From NCBI GenBank assembly GCA_012845835.1, contig JABAKD010000006.1, positions 7,424,637 to 7,488,636 of the forward strand: a stretch of 64,000 bases of DNA. The letters run 5' to 3'. The notes below the pieces were generated by a model. That model was not told where the DNA came from. It ran no database searches and saw only the letters and a list, made by a program, of their open reading frames with translations. Below, piece by piece: positions 11,252 to 22,317 of the stretch; within the stretch, counting starts at the first letter, position 1, and the number at the start of each line of letters is the position of its first letter. This DNA comes from Undaria pinnatifida (Eukaryota; Sar; Phaeophyceae; Laminariales; Alariaceae). Both the position numbers and the translations under genes were made by a program.

Positions 11252-12415
11252 TGCCCCCCCGTTTCAGCATTCCGGCATATCCCACGCCTCCTTCATTCAG
11301 TACCATCATCATCTCGGTGTTGTCCGTGCCACTGTTTTGGTATTGTATTTCCTGGCGTTCTCGCGACTTGTTTAGGTAGCCTCGGTTTCCCGTTTTACAG
11401 TTCGACCAAAGAAAGGCTTTACGCTAGCCTCCTAGGTCCCACATTACGGGGCCCTCGCTTCCATTCATTGTATCTCAGCGTGACTGGGTCTTTCTCTTTT
11501 GCCTTTCCACCAATGGTCGCACGTCAACCTCCCAGGTCCAACGTTGCGGACCCTGCCATTGCCTTAGGCAGTGTTTTTTTTCCCCTCTTGTTTCAGGCTC
11601 TGTACCTTCTGCTGTTCGACCAATGGCCTGACGCTTGCGTACATCTTCGCGTATTGGTTGTTTCCCTCAAGCCGTCCAACCGATGGCCCCACGTTAGCCT
11701 TCCATGTCCAACATTGCGGACCCTGACAATAGTTTAGGTTGTGTTCCTTGCCTTCTCTCTCGTCTTTCGGCAAATGGCCAGACCGCCCGCCCCTTTGGCC
11801 CCGCGCTTCTGGCCCTAAATTTGTCTGGCATTCAAAGCGTGGCACGTGTTCCTTTTTTCCCCCTTCTGACTTTGTTTCCGCATCTATGCCTTTCTCTTGT
11901 TTCCCTTCGAATCCTTGCGCTCAGTGGCCTGGCTCTTCGTGTTTTCGCAGGCCGATTGCTACTGTTATACCGTAGGTACATACCCTTTCTCGAGCTCTCA
12001 CGCTCTCACGGTTGTGAGCTCCATCACAGGGCTGCATGCCTTAGCCTCACTATTACGAGGCGTGGGGGAATCTATAGCCTCGTTTTCGTTTGTTTCGAAT
12101 AGCCGTGTCTTCGATCCTCTTTCCAATTTCTGGATGTTTTGTTGACATATCTTATTTGCCGTGTGATCTGCATCTGCGACTTTTCAGGGTGGTCTAATGT
12201 TATGGAGTGCCCTCCGTACATGAATAGTCTATATATATATTCGACGTGAAACCATGTCATGGTTGAGGTGAAACCACGTGAAATTGGATGTCACGACATC
12301 AAGGCCATCATAGATGGGCAACAATGTAAGTGACGATGGTCCAGGCTGGACACCCCCCCCATCGTCACTGCCCACAACTCTGCTTTGTTTGTCTCTGAGT
12401 GTCCTTTTAGGGTAA
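11252..12415 (+). mobile_element. 3' fragment of an LTR element related to the 11-kb element
   Basis: The stretch 11252-12196 parallels 39301-40230, the 3' interior of the 11-kb element. Shared landmarks are CCTCGGTTTCCCGTT, CTAGCCTCCTAGGTCCCACA, CAACCGATGGCCCCACGT, GGCAAATGG and CCGTAGGTACATACCCTT. It ends at a polypurine-like CAGGGTGGTCTAA followed at once by TGTTATGGAG, the probable start of a different 3' LTR that would run into the MITE at 12416. Two diverged tandem units (each with GTCCAACGTTGCGGACCCTG or CCAACATTGCGGACCCTGAC) lie at about 11520-11750. ORFs here are artefacts of C/T-rich sequence. Confidence 0.65.
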
Positions 12416-13159
12416 GGGCCCGTCCAAACGACGAAAAACAAACGAAAAGCAGAACTGAAGAACAGCCGAGTGTCACTGGTCAGATAGCAGAAACTAGCAG
12501 CAGAGATGCCGATAAACCCGTTTTGCTTTTTCGTTTTTTGAATCCCAAAACCATTGAAAATAAACGAAATGGGGTAAAAGAAAAAAACGAAATAATATGG
12601 GATAAACAGCGCGAAGAGGAACATAGATAGGGTGACCGGTGCGCAGGCGCACGGTGCGCGGGGTAATGCGTGAGGCTGCCACGGTGCTTGTCCGCCGTCG
12701 AAGCCAGCATATATGGGTAGGGTATGACCAAGGGGTGGCTATGCAAGTAACCAGAAGGTCAGGACGTGGCTGTGGCGAGATTTTTTTCTATGAGGGTGCC
12801 ACCCAGTAATCCAACGGCTGCCGACAAACAACCATGACCAAAACCCAACTTCTAGAGCACTCCCGGGGGAACAGGTTGGACCACGAGCACCGCCTACTCT
12901 CAGGGGTGCCTCGGGTGTGCGAGATGGATGTGCTCAGCCGCGTCGTTGGGTGCATTCGCCGCGAATCGGGGTGCTGTGACGGTTGAATTCTTCTGTCACC
13001 GCGATGTTTAGCGTGGAAGATAAACAATTTCTATTTTTTTTCCAGTTTTTTTTGGGTGGGTGTCGTTTGGAATGAACATGCTTTTTGTATATAAAAACGA
13101 AGCTATCTTCCCTTTTTTTTTCTCTTTTTTCGTTTTTTTTTCCTCGTTTGGACGGGCCC
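12416..13159. mobile_element. Non-autonomous DNA transposon, PIF/Harbinger-like
   Basis: Terminal inverted repeats GGGCCCGTCCAAACGA (then sGAAAAA) lie at 12416 and, inverted, at 13159. The element is flanked by TAA on both sides (12413-12415 and 13160-13162). A 3-bp TWA duplication with G-rich ends is typical of PIF/Harbinger elements (established knowledge). The 744-bp interior has no transposase. Confidence 0.75.
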
Positions 13160-13344
13160 TAAAATTAATAATGCCAGCCTTGCGTCTAGACAGCGAGCCA
13201 TGAGAAAAGATGAAAAAAGACACCGGAAACATGTGGAGAACGCTTCCCAACACCGACGAAACCCTACATCCCCCCCGCGGGATATCACAACTTTTTACTA
13301 CTATTATTAACAACTACAAATACACCGCGTACAGCTGTGTGATC

Positions 13345-13450
13345 GGGCATTTCGCTTGGACTTTTGCAAGTTGTGTGTGATACCCCGATCGCACGTGTTA
13401 CGGGGTATGGATGTCGTCAAGAAGGATGTAGGTCATCGGCGACTTTTTGC
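13345..13450 (+). repeat. Family A repeat fragment
   Basis: Retains TTTTGCAAGTTGTGTGTGAT, CCCCGATCGCACG and TAGGTCATCGGCGACT in the order seen in longer copies. Both flanks are lost. Confidence 0.55.
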
Positions 13451-14394
13451 GTCAGATGAGGAGCTACCCGTTGTCGTTGTGTCGCACGGCATTATTATTA
13501 GTCGTGCCATACCTAGACCATGGGATTTTTCGTCGGCTTGCGATTCCATTTTGTTTCAAAGTCAGATTGGGCAGATTGAGTCAGATTGGGTGAGGTATAC
13601 AGGCACGCTCTAGTGTATGTAGTAGTCACGACCCTCTCTCAGAAGAGTTATCCCACCGCAGGAGCTGCACTTTTTTGGGCCAAGCGTTTCCGAACGCTTA
13701 GGGGTTGAGCTCCTCAAGTAAGCGTGGAGCTATCGGTTGGTACAACAAGTTTTCGAGCGTGTCTATTTTAGCACTAGCATAGAAACGTTTTTTGGCGTTC
13801 GTTGTGCGAACGAATGCCTTCGAATTTCGGGTGAGATATTGAGCGAGCTCTAGCGTATGCCCCCCAGCGCAAGTGTTAGGAGCCCAGAAAATTTTTGAGA
13901 ATCTGCTTAATCCCTAGCGTGAGAAGACTCGATTTTTTTTCGTGCTACCTCTAACGTAGCACGGTTCGTGTGCAGAAGCGAAGCCCACCAGCACTTGCGC
14001 TGTACCCCAACATACGCTTCCACCAAACCTTGATGATGTATGCCGTTGCTTCTGCTGCTACTTCCGTGTTCTCCTTATCGGCTGTACCCACTCACTGGTT
14101 GGTGTGTGGTGGACTGAGCCGGAATTAGTTTCACGAGTGGACTCTCATGGTGATATGAAGCGCACGGGGCACATGAAAACATCCAGCAGCGTACAGAAAT
14201 GGAAGATGTATCATTTGGTCCAATGAGCGGACTATTTTTCACAAGGCCCGAGGTCCATGTGAATGTCCCCCGGACAAAACATACCTGTTGTTTTCACGTG
14301 CACCCACATGATTACGTACCCAGCTCGTACTCCTCGTACCCTCAGCACTCCTCCCCGCGTTTTGATCGATTGTTTTGATCATTCCCGCACTAAA
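13451..14394. other. Unassigned sequence with one M1-like end
   Basis: CGTGCTACCTCTAACGTAGC at about 13941 resembles the right end of MITE family M1, but no matching left end could be fixed with confidence. Nothing else was recognised. Confidence 0.4.
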
Positions 14395-14660
14395 ACGCGT
14401 GCTACGATAGAAGGAGAGAGACGTAGAGAAATTCGGCGGAAACGATTTCTGAACGACGGGGAACCTTAAGCCCCAAATTGTCGGAATTTTCGTCAACGTT
14501 GTTTTGCAAAATGTTTCGTTGCTTGCCTAATAAACAGGAGATTCGGATCGAATTGATCATCGGGTGGACAGAACGTTTGGCTTTCTTCGAAACAGGTTTT
14601 CGGTGAAGAATAAAGCTGCTCAATAGGTTAGGTTCACCTCTACCGTACGTAGCATGCGTC
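14395..14660. mobile_element. MITE, family M1, copy upstream of a gene
   Basis: The left end ACGCGTGCTACGATAGAAGG is matched by an inverted right end with TCACCTCTACCG, TACGTAGCATGCGT. The left interior, with CGATTTCTGAACGACGGGGA and a TTAAGCCCC block, parallels 54820-54850 in the M1 copy at 54786. The element ends about 85 bp before the start codon at 14744, inside the likely promoter or 5' UTR. Confidence 0.6.
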
Positions 14661-14743
14661 GTTAATCCTCCCTCCTACAATTCATCTCTATCCCCCTCGC
14701 GTTCTCTCGCGTACGCGTGGTTTCAGAAAAGCCGTAAAATTCA

Positions 14744-15310
14744 ATGGCGATGTCGGGAAATTCCAACAAGATCTTTGGCATCAAGGCCCTCGCGACTGCC
14801 CTGATCACAAGCCTCGCCATCAGCGTGCATCACGCGAAGGCCACAGAGATGGTCGCGGTCAACACGACCGAAGACGTGTCGACCTTGTCGAGTTGCTCGA
14901 CCGAATTTTACGCTTGCTATTGGAACTCGACCTGCTACGATTGTATTCTAAATGCGACGGATGACTGCGATGACAGTTACCGCAGGTGTTACGGGCTGTG
15001 GGAAATCCTGTGCTGCATGTACGGAACGTCGCCCGCCTGCGCTGCCAACGAGGCGCTCTTAGAATACGTCGGTGCGTGCATTGGCCACTGGGTTGAACGA
15101 TTTTTGCTTCCGAGAAAAGCAGAACAATCGTTCCCAACAAACAGTACGAATGAGTCCATCAGGAAGGCGGCGGTGTGCCAGAGCTTTACGACCGGTTTAT
15201 CGGGCGAAGCCGCCTTCTTCCTTCCAGTGTATGAGTGCAATTCCTCCCCAGTTGCGCCAAGCAAATTTGATCGCCTTGTACCGGTATACCACTTTGCGCA
15301 GACCGCTTAA
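14744..15310 (+). CDS. Secreted cysteine-rich protein, first exon (hypothetical)
   Basis: The frame starts at the first ATG after a C/T-rich leader and encodes up to 188 residues. Residues 10-33 form a hydrophobic signal peptide with a likely AKA/TE cleavage site. The mature part has Cys at 51, 58, 64, 67, 75, 82, 90, 91, 99 and 112, giving a C-x6-C-x5-C-x2-C-x7-C-x6-C-x7-CC-x7-C pattern, plus N-glycosylation sequons NTT, NST and NAT. This fits a secreted or wall/membrane-anchored protein; no catalytic motif is visible. A plausible donor, G/GTGCGTGC at 15072, would join in phase to the exon at 16686, giving about 109 residues plus the tail. Otherwise the frame continues to TAA at 15308-15310. 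Family membership is unknown. Confidence 0.6.
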   Translation: MAMSGNSNKIFGIKALATALITSLAISVHHAKATEMVAVNTTEDVSTLSSCSTEFYACYWNSTCYDCILNATDDCDDSYRRCYGLWEILCCMYGTSPACAANEALLEYVGACIGHWVERFLLPRKAEQSFPTNSTNESIRKAAVCQSFTTGLSGEAAFFLPVYECNSSPVAPSKFDRLVPVYHFAQTA

Positions 15311-15534
15311 TTGGAAAACCTCTCACGATCTATGGGACTGAAAGCTGGGGTTTAGTATAATAAGCAGGAGGAGCGGCTAGAAGAATGTGTGGATCTACTC
15401 CCTTGATTGGTCGTACCATGTTGCGGCCAGGTCCAGCAGCCTCTTGGACGCGCGGGAGTTCACAAGGACACTCGTTCTACGGATAGAGATAACGGTTTTG
15501 TTCCAGAACATTTCTGCTCGACGGGTTGTTGAAT

Positions 15535-15800
15535 TAAGGCGACTAAAGCAACTAAGGAAACAAAAGCAAGTGAAGTGACTGAATCATCAGAAGCAACTAA
15601 AGCGAACAAAGCAAACAAAACAACCAAAGCAACTAATAATATAGCAACAAACGCAACGACAAAAACTAACGCAACTAACTATCGTGGCTAGAGAAGCTAA
15701 TAAAATACATCTATACATCTAAATAAAGCAGTTAAACCAGCCAAGGCAACTAAAGTAACTACTACAGCAGTGATAACTACACTACTACCCAAAATCGTTC
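15535..15800 (+). repeat. Low-complexity CAACTAAAG-type repeat
   Basis: Degenerate units of roughly 9-12 bp (AACTAAAGCAACTAAGGAAA, AACAAAACAACCAAAGCAAC) fill the proposed intron of the secreted-protein gene. The array is A-rich and non-coding. Confidence 0.6.
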
Positions 15801-16382
15801 GAAGGTCTTGTGTTTTGCGTCCTATATCTAGCTAGGCTGTTGGAATATTCATCGGGGTGCGCTTGCTTTCGTTTTTCTCGAAGACAGTAGGTAGGTGGGT
15901 GAGGTGGAGAGCTGCCCATATGAGGTGCCACCGGAAAACTAGGTACCGCCCCTCTCGTAGCATGTGTCGTCAGGAGGCCAGCCTCATTAACGCTGTCGTA
16001 TTCCGTTTCGGTCTCAGAGTGCCGGCATTCTTGAGTTTTCGCGCTTGATACATTGTTATTCTTGCTATTCCTCTTGTTATTTTGTCTGCCATCTGACCAT
16101 GTGCAGTATGATGAGCTTCGACGTCGATCACTCATAAACACACCAGGAAAGTGGAGAAAAAACACAACGGAAACCCATTAGTCTAAACAGGGAACGTATG
16201 CTTGAACTCTAGTTCCATTCTGTGCCTACTTCTGACTTAGTGTCGCTGTGATTCGCTCAGCTGCTTTCGCTCCACCTTCCATCTCATTGCATACTCATCT
16301 ATTTTCTACTCTTGAACCATAGCCCGCGTCCAGGCTCCATCCCCAAAACATTATTTTGTGTTTTCTATCATTACTTTTACTT

Positions 16383-16505
16383 CCAAGCCCGGACAGGCCG
16401 TGGTCACAGGAGTCATCCCCTTCCCCCCCTCGATGTGTTCCTTCTTTTTATCGCGCACGGTGTTCCGCAATCCCACTGCTTGTTGGTTTTTGCATCGAGT
16501 TACAG
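16383..16505 (-). mobile_element. SINE-A fragment (3' part)
   Basis: The antisense sequence carries GGACAGGCCGTGGTCACAGG, TTTTTATCGCGCA and CAATCCCACTGCT, which match the body and 3' end of the SINE-A copies at 8840 and 18074. The tRNA-like head is missing. It lies in the proposed intron of the secreted-protein gene. Confidence 0.65.
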
Positions 16506-16685
16506 CACGAATCCCTTCCGTCATGTACCCACTTCCGGCTTACTGTAATTATTTCGCGCTATTCCATCAGCAGCTGCCTTTCTTTCCTTGCTCCCCCGTT
16601 ATTTGTAGTTTCATACGCGCTCGTCTGCGTTTTCCTCTTCACCCTAGACTATTGCTTCGCCTTTTGCCGCTGCTCCGTCGACCAG

Positions 16686-16837
16686 AATGTTACCATTATG
16701 CAGATACCGAAGACTGCCCCGCAGATGAACTCTGCAGTGGCGCCACGAGCTCCACCCCCTCGTCGGTAGCTGGTGTGGCCGGCTCCGTGGCCATGTTAGG
16801 CCTGCTGGTGGCTGCGGTTGGTATGATGATCGATTAG
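16686..16837 (+). CDS. Probable 3' exon: hydrophobic C-terminal tail of the secreted protein
   Basis: After a pyrimidine-rich stretch and an AG acceptor at 16684-16685, the frame encodes CYHYADTEDCPADELCSG, a Ser/Thr/Pro linker, and a final hydrophobic run VAGVAGSVAMLGLLVAAVGM ending MID before TAG. Small-residue linker plus terminal hydrophobic segment is the layout of a GPI-anchored or single-pass membrane protein. The acceptor phase fits the donor at 15072. An AATAAA follows 16 bp after the stop. The pairing with the 14744 exon is inference; extra exons could lie between. Confidence 0.5.
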
Positions 16838-16852
16838 AATAGCCGATAAACC

Positions 16853-16858
16853 AATAAA
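16853..16858 (+). terminator. Candidate polyadenylation signal AATAAA
   Basis: An AATAAA hexamer sits just after the TAG at 16835-16837, consistent with the end of a transcript at this exon. Confidence 0.4.
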
Positions 16859-16867
16859 GTAGGTTGT

Positions 16868-17165
16868 CCCCTTTTAAGGGATCCTATTAATAATCGTAGT
16901 GCGTTGGGGCGGGAAGGTTCCTTACCTAGCCAGGTTGGGCACATCGGGCACTTTGGGAGCACATTATTCGCTTTATAGCAATCCATGTGGCGTTTATGCA
17001 AGCGAAAGACGGTATATTGACCACTCGTGGCCTCTTACTGAGTGTTGGGTCCAGGTTAAGGAACCTGGTCCCTTAGAGTGCGAAAAAACGATGCTCAGCA
17101 ATAAATATGAGATGGCTATAGACTATATGCCGTGTTTTTCTCGTTTCGCGATCCCTTAAAAGGGG
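16868..17165. mobile_element. MITE with 16-bp perfect inverted repeats
   Basis: CCCCTTTTAAGGGATC (16868-16883) is exactly inverted at 17150-17165. The 298-bp unit carries internal inverted motifs (CAGGTTAAGGAACCTG at 17050) and no ORF with recognisable content. No target duplication was resolved. It separates the tail exon from the first decayed tail copy. Confidence 0.65.
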
Positions 17166-17169
17166 CTAC

Positions 17170-17240
17170 GTGCTGTGGTCGGCTCCGTGTGCGTGGTAGA
17201 TCCGCTGTTCGCTGCGGTTGGCATGATGAAGTAGTAGTTC
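17170..17240 (+). pseudogene. Decayed copy of the C-terminal tail exon, copy 2
   Basis: TGGTCGGCTCCGTG, then CGCTGTTCGCTGCGGTTGGC and ATGATG parallel 16775-16830 of the tail exon. Substitutions and a length change disrupt the reading frame relative to the original. A partner copy follows at 17364. Confidence 0.55.
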
Positions 17241-17363
17241 TTACGACGACGGCCATGGTGCGAGGTGGGGTACTTTTTTCTTGCATAGTCAGCCGTAGTC
17301 GTATGACAATAGACCCTCGCATCCCTGCACTGCCAGGACGCCTCATTATCGCGGAACCCCCGT

Positions 17364-17430
17364 ACTGCTGTGGTCGTCTCCGTATCCGTTGTAGGCCTGC
17401 TGGTGGCTGCGGTTGGCATGATGCAGTAGT
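17364..17430 (+). pseudogene. Decayed copy of the C-terminal tail exon, copy 3
   Basis: GTAGGCCTGCTGGTGGCTGC followed by GGTTGGCATGATG matches the original tail almost base for base. The homology between copies 2 and 3 extends about 40 bp downstream (GACGGTAGCCACGGTGGGG versus GACGGCCATGGTGCGAGGTG). They form a tandem unit of about 190 bp. Confidence 0.6.
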
Positions 17431-17440
17431 TTTTATGACG

Positions 17441-18073
17441 GTAGCCACGGTGGGGCGGAATACTCATCATGCCAAATGAACAAGAAGAAGAAAGTGCGAT
17501 TCGACCCTACGTGGGAAGAGGCAACATAATCTTCATTCTATCGTTCAACCTCTCCATCCCGTTGCTAGATTTACAATTCACCACTACTACTACGTCAGCA
17601 TTAACCGCACTCAGTCACTTCTTCGACATCATACTTTACCTACAATATAGTAGGTATTGTTGTGCGATATTTTACTACGAACATGAAGTGGATGGCAACG
17701 ATTAGACTATGGGGACAACGCACTGACCCCCTTTTGATCAAACCTCTAAAAGATGCCCTACGGCCTTTATTTAGACCAGATCCGAGGTAAATAATAATTT
17801 TCTAAAAATAACAGTCCTTACAAAGAAAGGCTCACTTTTCAACAAGGAAAAAACCTACATGGTCTAGACTAGACGCCTTTTACTATTTATCTAGCTGCTG
17901 CTGTTGTTGGTGGAGATAAATGGGGAGGATTTGTGACAACACGATAAAAGTGCATAGTAGTAGTAGTAGCAAAAACAACAACAGCAGCAACAAATAAATA
18001 ACATTATTAGCACAAAAAGGTCATCCATCTACTTTAAGACAAGGTGGTAATCATTGTCAGGGACGTACACATT
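17441..18073. other. Unassigned sequence
   Basis: AT-rich with short CAG/TAG-type triplet runs near 17895 and 17955. No gene was recognised. Confidence 0.35.
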
Positions 18074-18372
18074 AGTAGCCGGTCGCCCCGGTGGCGTATC
18101 AGGTTATCCTCGAGCCTGTATAGGTCAGTTTCGTGAGTTCGAGCCCCGCCGAGTGCATACTCGTATAAATTCGTTGGGACTTTTTTCTTGCGCACAAATT
18201 GACTTGCGGAAAGCGCGAGAGCGTGAGTTAGCAACACTCGATGAACAGTCGACGAGCAGTGGGATTGCTGAACCCTATGCGCGATAAAAACTGAAGGCAA
18301 GAACCGGGGGGGAGAAGGGACGACACCTGTGACCACGGCTTGTCCAGAAGCTGGAAAGTAAAGTGTGAGTGA
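18074..18372 (+). mobile_element. SINE-A, tRNA-derived, copy 2
   Basis: The head GCCGGTCGCCCCGGTGGCGT contains the A-box TGGCGTATCAGG, followed by B-box GAGTTCGAGCCCC. The body matches the 8840 copy nearly base for base to TGTGACCACGGCTTGTCCAG. It ends in an A/G-rich tail (GTGAGTGAAAGAAAGAAAAG). Confidence 0.85.
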
Positions 18373-18595
18373 AAGAAAGAAAAGAAAAACATCAGGACGA
18401 ATCGATATTTTATGCCAGTTTATCCACATACAAGTCAAAAACTAATAGAAAACACTAGACTTATCTTGATAAAATCCAAGTCAATCGACACCTGTCTTTG
18501 GACTGATTCTAGTAGAAACCGACCCTGCACCCTTACAATCAATGTCTACCCAAACGGCATTTATAATCCAAACGTTATAAAGAAAATCAAATAAT

Positions 18596-19067
18596 GGTTC
18601 GATCAGAATATCTGCACGTTGTTCCTTGTTGAACCTTTTCAACCTTGTTGAACCTATTCAACCGAACGAAACCGTTTTCGACCTCACCAACTATCGAGTG
18701 ATACGGAACCGCACGTCGATGTGCTTGGCCTTTGGCGAGCTAAGTTTTTTTTTGGGCAAAATGATGGCCCCTTTTCGTTGTCTATGAACACCTCGAAGTA
18801 CTTCTCCGACAGAGATGGAACGACGTAAGACAGCACCGATTTCATAAACACCTCCCTAACTCCATCCCCGAGCACCACGTATTCGGCCTCGGTGGTCGAA
18901 AGAGTTACGATATTCCGTGTGCTGCTTCCCCAGCTCACTACTCTGAGTTTCCGAGGGTGATATCTACTCCCGTACCTCCTGTTGTCTGTCTTCTCTGTGT
19001 ATTTTGCTGCTGGATACACTGACAACCCCAATCCCGACCCCCGTTCATACGTAAGGCCACGGATCAT
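18596..19067 (-). pseudogene. copia RNase H remnant
   Basis: VTLSTTEAEYVVLGDGVREV is the classic copia RNase H segment with the catalytic Glu, and FIDNEKGPSF follows. After a shift, KHIDVRFRITR and EQRADILIEPL give the usual C-terminal end of copia pol. The frame is broken by at least one stop and one shift. Confidence 0.92.
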
Positions 19068-19073
19068 TATTTC

Positions 19074-20223
19074 TCAGCAAAAGTTCGATGACAAGTGTTC
19101 GATAATCATGAGAACCGCGTTGCAGTGCTTTGCGGTTGCACTGTGGGAGTGACGCGCCACAGCACGCACAGTGTTGGCGATATTTGACCTTGACATGACT
19201 GTCAGCCACATTAGGCCTCCAACAGCCTCCCCGTAGGCCCAAGTGCCATCAGAGTCGCCCTCCACCCTCGTTCCTAAGTCCGCACCTGGGTAATCGAGGT
19301 AGAGGGAAGTCGTGGTCACGTCGAATCGCCTCGCAAGGGTCTCAGCGAAGAAAACAGTCAAAACGGTGCTGAGCTTACTCGTCTCCAGGTCCTGCGTTCG
19401 CGCACACCCCATATAGAAATAAAGCTTTCCGAGGCCGTGCGTCGCGAAATCCTCGTTGCGCACCACGACTATCTTGTCAATTTCATCCCTCGGATCAGCT
19501 GCCGCCATATCGTCTATATGGACAATCAAGACCGATACTACCTATACCTCCCGAATTGGACGAAACACGCAGAGGTCAGTTTTGCACTGCTCCATACCAT
19601 ACCCAGTAACCAACTTCACAGCCGGTGGGTCGTTCCACAACAGTCCACGCTGTCTCAGGCCATAAAAAGCCTCTTCGAGACGCACAAACTTGTCAGACAG
19701 TTCACCACTTCCACCAGGAAGCTTCATGTACACGCAATCCAAGCCAGCCATTGCGAACGCCTGTGCAACATTTATTAATAGGTGGTACGCCTGTACTTCA
19801 GATCATTGGCAACAACCGTCACAATCTTGGCTGATGCCGCAACGGGAGTGGGTGCGAACGTTTGAAGATAGTCCGTACCCACTCTATGCATAAAACCCTT
19901 TGTAAGAAGCCTAGCCTTCGTTTTAGCGATCAACCCTTCCTTGTCAGACTTGTAAGACAGCACCCCCCTACTGTAGACCCAACGGCCTTTTCCATTCGGG
20001 TAGCTTGTCCAACACCGTCAATGCCTTCGATTCTGCAAGTACCTGCGTTTACTTATCCATAGTCTGGTACCACGCCTCCAAATATCGCGACCGGTTTACA
20101 CCTGCTACCGTTGCAGACGGTACCTCTGCTTCGCTAACAGGACCACTGGGCATGCAAAACTCAGACCCCCCTTGGGTTTCGTGGGCGACCATGGTGAACT
20201 CGTCGATGTTGCTCACGAGCTAG
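19074..20223 (-). pseudogene. copia reverse transcriptase remnant
   Basis: Three frames together cover the RT. The frame at 19775-19963 has TKARLLTKGF and GTDYLQTFAPTP. The frame at 19542-19751 has VYMKLPGGSG, LEEAFYGLRQ and KTDLCVF. The frame at 19074-19529 begins with HIDDM, the counterpart of the catalytic YVDD motif. Stops and shifts between them show inactivation. Upstream, SRYLEAWYQTMDK marks the domain start. Confidence 0.92.
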
Positions 20224-21034
20224 AGGAAGTTGCGCTGATTTCGTCTGCCATTCGTTACAGCGCCAGAGCGCCTGATGGCTCGTCGGGCTTCCAGGGGCTT
20301 GAGGAGGTCATCGAGTCCGACAACTCGCAAAACTCGCAGCCTCCGAAACCTTCATCCGAATCAATTTCCTCCCCCTGCCGTACCAAGTCAACCGGAAAGG
20401 CGTGTGAAGAGCCCGACGCAGGTTCCTCGGCACGATTATGTTTCCCGCTTCTTCTCCGCGACGCGAAGATCCCCGCCGTGTACAAGCCCTGCAGCCTGCG
20501 CGCTCCCCCCTTGGGCAAATCAGCGGCTGGTTCATCGACGGGAACGGCGCAGGTACTGTCGTTGCTGCTGCCGCTGCTGCTGCTGTTGCCGCTGCTGCTA
20601 GTACTGTTGCTGGAGTTGCTGCTGAGACCGGATGAGGGGCTATACATATTGCCTCCCCCCGATCGATCCCCTGCACGACGCTTCAGTCTTCGGCGTCTCA
20701 TCGTCGGTGACGTCGATGTCGTCAGCAGCTCCGCTCCAGCCGACCCACGTTACGTCGAGGTTGTCGTCGTCATCCTGAGGCGCATCCTCGCCCCCACCAT
20801 CTGAACGGGACGTGCGCTCCATTCCCTCGCCAGTGTCAACGCCGGTTCCCCCCCCCTCAACGGGCGTACAGGGGTCGTCTGCTCAGGAGACGAATGGAGA
20901 GGGGGTGGCACACATTGCCAGGTGAATTGCGGGAAAGTAGTACTTAACCGCTCCTTCCAGCGTAAACACGTACGCAATCTTTAGCATGGCTGTACTTCGG
21001 GCCACAGAGGAGTATTAACCGGTAATGGCACGCC

Positions 21035-21530
21035 TTAGAAGGATACTCTCGCCTGGAAAGCGCAAGCGTTCGATAGCTCATCAATGAGGGTAAGATCACG
21101 TTCTGCCACACCGTTTAGATGCGGCCTATCAGCCGACGTGAGCTCCTGCTCGTTGCGATGTTTCCTGCAAATATCATTGAATTTTCCCTCTTTTAGCTCA
21201 CTCGCATCGTCGGACCGAATGATCTCAAGGATACCGTGCAAACGGATGCCGGTGAGCCACTGCTCAAGCAATGTCCGGGGCCTCAGTCTTACTGCGCAAA
21301 AAGTATTCCCACGACATCCGAGTTTTATTGTCCCGAAACATCGTGGCATACGAGTTACCCCCCTTCGATTTAATGGCATTCTTACCACTTAGGTCGTCAA
21401 AACTCCGCTCAGTTTAATATCTGAACGGCATGTAGTAAGCTTTGTTGACTGGTGCACTGATGCCCTTTGCCATTGGACATCCCACACACTGGAGTAGCTT
21501 GCTCGCCTTCTTTAGCTTCACGCCTTGTAG
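21035..21530 (-). pseudogene. copia integrase remnant
   Basis: The frame at 21035-21388 carries IIRSDDASELKEGKFNDICR, then P-HLNGVAER-LTLIDE, matching the catalytic core around the second Asp and the ExxNGVAER segment of copia integrases. Upstream (21440-21530), in another frame, QCVGCPMAKG followed by P fits the C-x2-C-GK motif that precedes the core. Frameshifts separate the pieces. Confidence 0.85.
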
Positions 21531-21897
21531 ACCTCAGCAACAGGCGGTGGTGTGTGTGGGCAGTGGAGCGATGGTGAGCGTTGATGGCCAGCAGGCAAAA
21601 AGCCCAGGTATGATAACGGCGTAATCTTGAACTGTCTCAGAAGCAAGTCTAGTACCGTACGAGAAGTACAAGGTTTCGACCAAAGGGAATAGCAGCGACT
21701 CGCCAGACTTGAGGCTGATCATGATCCCTCTGTGATCACCAAGGTACCTGTGGTCTTGTTCGGCACAAGCGGGCCCTGAGAACAGGTAGTAGCTTAGACT
21801 CGGAACGTAAGCGACACGCTTCAGGCATACCGAATTCTGGCCAGATTAAAACTCTAGAACAAGACTGCGATGATCTTGTAATGGAATATGCTTGCCA

Positions 21898-22278
21898 TTA
21901 GCGACACGCACGAACTTGTTGCACGGGCGACTCGTGCAATTTCTCGTAAATATGTGACATGTTGAGGAACGACCCGGAATCGAAACACCAAGCCTCCAAC
22001 GACTTCCACTTTTCCCCAGCCTGCAATGCCAACGCCCCCCCCTCTTTACCACCAATAAATCGGCTACCATCGGACCCGTCTGACGCCACAGGGGCCCCTT
22101 GGAGACACATACCGTATCCCCAACGCCATTCGCCTCGGTCACGACTAACGACGCCACCGCAATGACAACATCTCTCGCGCCCGGAATCAATAGCCAGCAC
22201 TGAACCTGCATTCGCCGGAGGTAGACGGCTGATTTCCTCTTGACCTTTCCCATGGCACCGACTACACAGCTTCAACAT
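21898..22278 (-). pseudogene. copia zinc-knuckle and aspartic protease remnant
   Basis: CSRCHGKGQ near the start resembles a CxxCxGKGH knuckle whose last ligands are lost. Near the end the protease signature W-C-F-DSGS-F-LNMSHIY is clear (the DSG active-site triplet). The protein would cut the Gag-Pol polyprotein. The frame shifts after the protease core. Confidence 0.7.
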
Positions 22279-22317
22279 GCAGCCGCGGGCGTAGTGATCT
22301 CGATCACGGCAGTTAAA

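Noticed and set aside
18034-18438. Minus-strand ORF with a similar partner at 8714-9100
   Set aside because: The similarity is real but comes from both being the antisense of SINE-A; a retroposon, not a gene family, explains it.
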